A stretch of DNA of 64,000 nt from assembly GCF_907165205.1 (NCBI RefSeq), contig NC_058194.1, positions 26,226,856 through 26,290,855 on the forward strand. Direction: 5' to 3'. Shown piece after piece: positions 57,705 to 64,000 of the stretch (position 1 is the first letter of the stretch; each line of letters opens with the position of its first letter). Below the pieces are notes generated by a model. It saw only the letters and a program-made list of their open reading frames with translations. It made no database searches and had not been told where the DNA came from. This DNA is from Coccinella septempunctata (Eukaryota; Arthropoda; Insecta; Coleoptera; Coccinellidae). The position numbers and the translations under genes were made by a program.

Positions 57705-58293
57705 TTAGATCTAGGATGATTTTTCTGGGAGATACGAGATGTCGAAATTGGAAATTCGATGAATTCCCAAAGACCGAAGGTTTCACTAAGCTCGATGCAA
57801 TTCAGAAATTTAATACTCTACAGAGTGGTTCTTTTGGAATATGTATAACATTTAGATCTACGATAATTCTCCTGGAAGAAAAACTACTCGAAAACTGACC
57901 TTCGAAAAATTCCCAAAAAGTTGGGTTCAGTTAAAACTTCCTCAAAACCGAACGGTTGCGCCGAGATGGGTGAACTTCTCAGATTTAGTACTCGAAGAAT
58001 TGCTCTATCAGAATATGTATCACATTTAGATCTACGATAATTCTCCTGGAAGAAAAATTACTCGAAAGTTGACCATCGAAAAATTCCCAAAAATATGGGC
58101 TCAGTTAAAACTTCCTCAAGACCGAACGGTTGCGCCGAGATGGGTGAACTTCTCAGATTTAGTACTCGAAGAATTGCTCTATCAGAATATGTATCACATT
58201 TGATTTACGATAATTCTCCTGGAAGAAAAACCAGTCGAAAGTTGACCTCCGAAAAATTCCCAAAAAGTTGGGTTCAATTAAAACTTCCTAAAG
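57705..58293 (+). repeat. 174-bp satellite array, about 3.3 units
   Basis: Units starting ACATTTAGATCTACGATAAT occur at 57848 and 58022, and a diverged one at 58196, a period of 174 bp. The first, shorter and diverged unit starts at about 57705. Each unit contains TCCTGGAAGAAAAA, CGAAAAATTCCCAAAAA, ACCGAACGGTTGCGCCGAG and GATTTAGTACTCGAAGAAT. The length is typical of insect satellites. The array ends abruptly near 58293. Confidence 0.88.
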
Positions 58294-59805
58294 ACTGTAT
58301 TCTCCAGACATTATACCTTCTGTTAACTGGTTGCCCTGACACAACCAGCACGATTTGGTATTGGCTCACTTCTTTCGAAAATTCGTCCACAATTTTTTAG
58401 AATGGAATCCGAAAATTGATTCTGAGGTGGATCAAAGTAGTATGTAGCTTGAGATGGAGGATACTTTGACTGATACGTTAGTTGTGTACTGAAATAAATA
58501 CATTTTTTTCCAGGAAATACCACATAACTCGAACAATGAAACGGTTCTAATTGATTAATTCCGAAATTGCAATCCACCTGTCTGCACGCGAGATCGTTCC
58601 CTCTAGAAATTGTACACTCAGATTTCGAGATTAGGGAGAGGCCATTCAGTTAATGCAATAGGGGCATTCCAGGAGTATCCTCGGGCATTAACCGCACCAG
58701 CTATCCAATAAATTATTATGGGGGAATATTTCAGTTGCGAGAATACCGTTCACAATCCACCAGATTAGCTACACCTCCTTTCATAAGGGGAGATGGTCTT
58801 CTAATATTTATTTAGGAAAGCAATATTTGGACATGGGCCTGATCGATTCGAGATGGAAAGCACTATAGCGAATTGAATGGGGTAAATTCTATTGCTCGAT
58901 AATGGAATGGAAAAACATATTTCGTTCGTGAATCTCCGATTGCCTCATACTTTCAGGCGGAATTTTGGTTATCCCCCCTTTTTCTTGTCGTATCCTTCTC
59001 TACACTCAACGGATAAATTTTTACAGTGCATTGATGCCCCACGAAAGAGGGAAGGAGTGTCTGACGATCAGCAAGGAAAAGCAATACAAAATGGCTCAAA
59101 TTTTTTTGGCTAGTTGAACAATTCATTCTCCTCGTTTTTTCCTCCTTTATGTATGATCATCGCTTTCGTCACATGCTATGCTTTCTTGTTCTTTTCTTTC
59201 ATCTTGAAGTTCAGAAAGCCTTCAATGCAGAATTCAATACAACCTATGCGGCATATAATATTTCCATTTTCGTGAAATATAATGACAATTTCATCCTCTT
59301 CTGATGCCCCGTTCTCTCATCATTTCTGCACGAGGCGGTAAATCAGGTAACCTAGAAAAATTCCGTACAGTATTCGAATTTCCCATGGGGAAGCGGTGGA
59401 AAATGGATTTTTTACAATACGGTTGCCACGCGTATAGAAATACTTAGATCGCGAGAAACGGGCAGGAATTCGCTTTGATAATTTTCACAGTCGAGGAGAT
59501 TCGGTCGCTAGATCCTCCGAGAATTCTTCTAGTTTATATTCGTTTTGTTGGAATACTCAGTTCGGTAGGAGGGAGATTTTCCCCGGGAGGAGATAACTTT
59601 TTGCGTCCTGATGATTATATTCGGTCGGAGCATGTCGACGATTTTTGTGAGAGATGTAACAGATTAAAAAAAGTAAAAACATATACCGTTGTCTTAAAAT
59701 TGGACTGATAGAAGTGAAACTTTTGAATAGCCTGTATGATCTTCAGATTCAACATCTATCCCATAGACTATTCCTTATATAGGTAAGATATGACCTTACC
59801 TGAGG
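58294..59805. other. No supported gene
   Basis: Frames of 73-84 codons at 58323-58577 minus, 58892-59113 plus and 59475-59708 plus have no motif. A CpG-bearing patch lies at 59320-59650. Confidence 0.4.
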
Positions 59806-60132
59806 TAGGGGAAGTCCGGGAGACTTGAACAACCTCAAATATTTCAATTCAAATTTCGCGCTACCGGTATAGTAAATAATCTGCTCCACAAGAGTAAGGG
59901 ATATAGTATTCAATCGTTTTTTAAAGTATGTAATCTTCGAGAAAATCGCCGTAAAATCATTTAAAACTCAATAACAACTTGAATCGATTCAATAAAAATC
60001 AGTATGAGACATTTCGTCAATCTGGTCGCCTTTTTTCTGAAGTTAGGTTCTTTGGATATGCTTCATGAATGTTCTTATTTTGAAATGAAGTCAGTTTATC
60101 AATGGCCTCGATTTGAAACAAGTTTTCTGAAA

Positions 60133-61112
60133 ATGTCAAGACGTGAATAAACAAACGCAGAGGCTAATAGGGCTATCGGAATGCTACAGGGTGACCTAAC
60201 TCAGGTTGTTGTAGCAGAAAGGCTCCAAGTCAGCCAAAGTGTGATATCTCGACTTTGGAATAGGTTCAGGGAGACAGGTCCCGTGTTGGAAAGACCAAGG
60301 CTTGGTGGGCGATGAAAAACAACACCTGCTCAGGATCGTTTCATCACCGTTTTGGCGAGAAGAAACCCTACATCTACGTGTAGAATGCTGCGGAATACTC
60401 TTCAAAATGCAGATGGGGTCCAAGTTTCCATCGAAACCATCAGACGACGTTTGGGAGAGGTGAATCTAGGTTCTGGACGTCCATTAAGAGGAGTTCCATT
60501 AACACGTGACCATAAGCGTCAAAGACTGGAATGGGCAAAGCAACATATTAATTGGAACGATCAATAGCGTAGTGTCCTTTTCACTGATGATTGATGACGA
60601 TTTTCAGATTCTCGAAGAATGAGGATATGGACAATCCCACGCATACCCCGTAATCGTCGCTATGTCCGAGAAGTCCATCCATTCCGAGGGGGTAGTGTTA
60701 TGGTATGGGCCGGGATATGTTTCAAAGGGCGCACAGATCTACACATTTGTCCTGGGAATATGACCGCCTTACACTATAGGGAGCATGTCATTGACAATGT
60801 TGTGCCAAATTTTCGCTGCTATTGATGAAACTTTTTAATTCTAGACGATAACGCTAGACCGCACCGTGCAGCCATAGTTGAGAATGCGCGCGAGGATCTT
60901 GGTATTCCACATTTACCAATACCTCCGCACTCGCCAGATTTGAATTGCATAGGACATGCATGGGATATACTTCAAAGAAGATTAGATAATCGTCAACCTA
61001 CCCCAGAATCCTCAAATGATCTGAGAGAGCTTCTGCCCCGTATATGGAACCAAATTCCTCAAGAAATGTTCAACAACCTCGTGTGTAGTGCAAAGAAGAT
61101 GTCGAGCTGTTA
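60133..61112 (+). pseudogene. Tc1-like transposase relic, one frame with several stops
   Basis: A single frame from ATG 60133 to TGA near 61112 can be followed for about 326 codons with in-frame stops and almost no indels. It shows a helix-turn-helix part (LTQVVVAERLQVSQSVISRL), then RFRETGPVLERPRLGG, an AQDRF...ARRNPTSTCR block and GVPLTRDHKRQRLEWAKQHI. The first catalytic motif is FTDD followed by two stops. The GSVMVWAGI block and the second motif (DDNARPHRAAIVENAR) follow. The third position (IPPHSPDLNCIGHAWDILQR) has Gly where Glu is expected, 34 residues after the second Asp, so the original was DD34E. The mutated Glu and the stops make it inactive. A frameshift near 61090 separates the final ARGGH ending. 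Confidence 0.85.
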
Positions 61113-61744
61113 TTGATGCCCGTGGAGGCCATACATTGTATTGATAGTCTTAAAATGCTTGAATTCTCTGGGAATGAAATTTCGTTATTTTACTCGATTT
61201 TTCTTAAAAACTCTGTATACGCGGCAGACTTAATGGCTAAAATTAATTTGCAACTTGAAATCATATTAATATGAATTTTCATCACAAAAATCTTTTTTTA
61301 ACTATATTTTTTTGCAATTTAAGTCAATATCCCTAAGTCATGTGGAGCAGTTTAGTTTGCGACATACTCGTAACAAGGCATAAATAGTGGCGGCTCCATT
61401 TTGGCCGTCATGAGAACAGCTTCGGAGTGAGAGGGTTGAACGTGATTTTGTTGTTAGTAGGTGAGAAATTGAATGATTTTTGTTTTTAATACTGTCTGAA
61501 AAGTTCAATAGGGGCTTAGTGTTATTTAGTTTTATGGCTTTCATTGATTAATACTGTTTTAAAAACAATGAGCCTTTAGGATAATAGTTGTAAAAATTTC
61601 AAGTGAGAGGGAGTGCGAGGGAACATAGCATGGGTGCTACAGTGGTCCAAATTTCCCGCACTGAGCTCAAATAATAGTTTACTTCAAAAAAAGAGAACTG
61701 AATAATAGGAATGAATATGAAAATACACAAAGGTTCAAAAAGGT

Positions 61745-62132
61745 AAAAACATCTCAGATGAAGGAAGAGTGACTCTGAAATAGAAAATATGTATTCCATA
61801 CGCTGATACATCTGATGATGGAAACCTTGACATACTCAATCGTTGGTCGTTGGAAATTGTTTTTCAATGTTTTTCCTGATGAACAAACTTATGGTTAAGT
61901 CTCTCTCGCCCCCTATTCAACTCTTCCATGGGTTAGGGAGACATGAGAAAATTTTAGGTTCCTAAAAAAGAATGGCTGTACTCAAAATGTTCATATCACC
62001 ATCACTCTACTATCATCTTTCGTTACCGATTGGGGCATTATATCTTTAAGCAAAAAGATGAGTTGCTGCCATTTACAGATACAACTTAATTGGCTTCAGT
62101 GTGAAAAGGGGTTCAACTCTCCCGGACTCCCC
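61745..62132 (-). repeat. Left arm of an inverted duplication
   Basis: The sequence from GGAAGAGTGACTCTGAAATA to the GGACTCCCC end is mirrored at 62904-63560. Shared blocks include CATCTGATGATGGAAACCTT, CCATGGGTTAGGGAGACATG and GTGAAAAGGGGTTCAACTC. The two arms are separated by about 770 bp of unrelated DNA. Confidence 0.75.
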
Positions 62133-62903
62133 ATAATTTTGATGCATCAGTTTACGAAACAGGAATCGAAAAATACAGGGTGTTTCAACTAAATCACATT
62201 GAATTATTCCACATCCAATTTTGATGTGGAATAGAGAAATTTGTAACATGTTTCTTCAGAGAGCAACACATTGAAACACAATTTGTGGTTATTTTTCAGA
62301 ATCACCGTCGAATTCGTTGCAACGGTTCTCCCCGTCGAGAATGAAGTGTTTCTTCACCGTTTCCCGAAACTTATTTATCCCCCTGGATATTAGAAGACCC
62401 AGAAGCCCGACGTTACACCATGCGTGAGTTACTTCAAAACCAAGTTTTCAATTTATGTGTATTCATCCGCCCAAAATTTCCTCCAACGCTTCCTTCGAAC
62501 TTGGAACGTCGAGTCGGCGAAACTTTCTTCATCTATGTTCGCAGTTGGAAAACTTCTGCCCGTTTATTGAACAACATAATCAGCTCACTTCACATCCCCG
62601 CGCAATCCCCGAAATTTCGACGGAAGAATTTTCATAGACGACGTATTGAGGAGCACGAGGAATGCCATAATCTAAAATATTAAATCAAGCAGGAGATAAA
62701 CAATCCGCGGAATGCCGTAAGTCTGAATTACTTATCGGAATGTTCAGATGAGATTATACGGAATGCCGATTCATGCAGGACTCAAATTTTATCTTTTCTA
62801 ATAAGAGCGGGAAAACGATCAAGTTCGATACTGAATTTCTATCCGAAATGAATTTTTCATTTATTAATCCGAGTGCCATATTCTTTATCAGTCTCTAAGT
62901 ATT

Positions 62904-63560
62904 GGGAGTCCGGGGGAGTTGAACCCCTTTTCACACTGAAGCCACCTAAGTTGTATCTATAAATGGCAGCAACTCATTTTTTTGCCTAAAGATATCATGC
63001 CCAAATAAGTAACGATAGATAATAGTGGAGTGATGGTGAAAGGAACATTTTCCCCCGGTTTCATAAAGCTCGATCGGGGAATCAACGCTTGATTGACAGA
63101 TAAACGTCAATTTGTTTTCAATCAATAATTCAGTCATAAGAATTTGGAATTCAATTCTCGAATCAAATTATGATCTATATACATCTATTCAATGATTCTA
63201 AATTGCTTCTTGTTCAATATATGTAGGATTGAAAAAGTTTTAGCGATTTCGTTTTTGAAATCCAGTGACTGTCAAATCGTTGACCGGGCAGTAAGAGTTT
63301 TATGAAACCCGCTGTTTGAGTACAGCTATTCTTTTTTTAGGAACCGAAAATTGGCTCATGTCTCCCTAACCCATGGGATAGTTGAACAGAGGGCGAGAGA
63401 GACTTGACCATAAGTTTGTCTATCAGGAACAGCATTGAAAGAAAACAATTCCCAATGACCAGTGATTGTCTAAGTCAAGGTTTTCATCATCAGATGTATC
63501 AGCGTATGAAATACATATTTCATATTTCAGAGTCACTCTGCCTTAATTCTAAGATGTTTT
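62904..63560 (+). repeat. Right arm of the inverted duplication, carrying a MITE
   Basis: This arm begins GGGAGTCCGGGGGAGTTGAA and follows the left arm in reverse to about AAGATGTTTTT. It contains one extra block at 63052-63314, absent from the left arm. The arms are diverged by point changes but clearly collinear. Confidence 0.75.
63052..63314. mobile_element. 263-bp MITE with TTT duplication, Harbinger-like
   Basis: The ends CCCCCGGTTTCATAAAGCTC and, inverted, CAGCGGGTTTCATAAAACTC surround a non-coding interior. Inner inverted similarity continues to CGCTTGATTGACAG and CGATTTGACAG. Comparison with the uninterrupted arm (ACATTTTGAGTACAG) shows a 3-bp TTT duplication. GC-rich ends with a 3-bp target duplication fit the PIF/Harbinger superfamily. 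Confidence 0.75.
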
Positions 63561-63625
63561 TTACTATCAATAACAAAATCAGAAGCAGATCGGTAAAACA
63601 CGTTTTATTGATACTAATAATCTAT

Positions 63626-63658
63626 GACAATCGATTTCGGCCGTGGGGCCATCATCAG
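63626..63658 (-). ncRNA. Hammerhead-ribozyme-like core
   Basis: On the minus strand CTGATGA is followed by GGCC, a CCAC loop, GGCC and GAAA. A TCGATTGTC follows that ends in a GTC cleavage-triplet-like sequence. Stem II is 4 bp after one unpaired T. Stem III is weak and no stem I pairing is obvious, so activity is uncertain. A GGCC..ATCATCAGG layout of this kind is typical of Penelope-like element termini. Confidence 0.42.
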
Positions 63659-64000
63659 GTCAGCTGAAAGAACACAATAGTAAGAACAAGAATTTTAAAA
63701 ACCATCTGAACATGTCTCATGCTATATAGCACTTTTATACACTCACCGTCGAGAAATATGCAAATTTACAATGATTATCTTTGAAATCAAGAATCAGACA
63801 AAACATGTAGATATTATAGAAGTATAGGTTAGCTCAATTTTTCAGAATGGAATGTGCAGCACAGACGGGTACACAACGCGACGAGGTTCACTGACAGTTG
63901 ACGGTTGAGTATGGCACTTTGACGTTCTATGGTCGAGTGGATATACAGGGGTAACGAGAAATGAGAGTCACTGGTTGGGAAAGAGAACTAGTTTGAACAA
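63659..64000. other. No supported gene
   Basis: AT-rich sequence with no frame above 60 codons and no repeat that I can pair within the window. Confidence 0.45.

Larger units (their letters stand above)
59808..62132. mobile_element. Possible 2.3-kb DNA transposon defined by terminal inverted repeats
   Basis: GGGGAAGTCCGGGAGACTTG at 59808 and, inverted at 62132, GGGGAGTCCGGGAGAGTTG could be the two ends of one element. TA precedes the left end. The Tc1-like transposase relic lies inside, off-centre. The right arm is shared with the truncated copy at 62904-63560. Only the ends match between left and right. It is uncertain whether the transposase belongs to this element or is a separate insertion. 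Confidence 0.45.

Overview
The window looks like an intergenic or intronic stretch of an insect nuclear genome. It is AT-rich and has no operons, no ribosome binding sites and no long open frames. It is full of eukaryotic transposon debris: mariner and Tc1-like relics, hAT and TA-target MITEs, LINE 3' ends with RNase H, an LTR-like block, a Crypton-like relic, Penelope-type hammerhead motifs, a 174-bp satellite and short TTAGG arrays. TTAGG is the usual insect telomere motif. A beetle would fit, but that is a guess. I could not support a single exon of an ordinary host gene, a tRNA or an rRNA.

Layout. Positions 1-5000 hold a LINE 3' end, a dead mariner hit twice by one hAT-type MITE, and a 0.7-kb TA-target MITE. 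Positions 5000-16500 hold a deletion derivative of a second mariner-like element, a nested palindromic MITE (9182-10053) and a long quiet stretch. Positions 16700-19160 hold an LTR-like block and a MITE interrupted by a 5'-truncated LINE. Positions 20970-24400 hold a pile of minus-strand LINE relics. Positions 25400-30420 hold two mariner copies, one carrying a 555-bp unknown insertion. Positions 32400-33190 are a 21-bp minisatellite. Positions 34780-36900 hold two MITEs, a relic of another mariner lineage and a LINE 3' end. Positions 37986-39593 hold a 1.44-kb hairpin-forming nest of palindromic elements. Positions 40950-43860 hold a full-length dead mariner and a 0.9-kb terminal-inverted-repeat element. 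Positions 45000-52440 hold a hammerhead-like motif, a Crypton-like fragment, a third hAT MITE and a 1.9-kb non-autonomous hAT. Positions 54690-58290 hold LINE fragments with a C-terminal zinc finger and the satellite. Positions 59800-63660 hold a degenerate Tc1-like transposase, an inverted pair of element arms, a MITE caught inside one arm, and another hammerhead-like motif.

Nothing here works as a gene set. The coding regions are remnants, and any mobilisation would need enzymes from elsewhere. The most unusual structure is the set of palindromic elements nested inside one another. In two cases the inserted element sits on a TA at the exact dyad centre of the surrounding palindrome, so the inverted arms continue outward across several layers. 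Several insertions are documented by perfect target-site duplications (8 bp for four hAT-type elements, TA for mariner-like elements) or by comparison with an uninterrupted copy, which gives a relative order of events.
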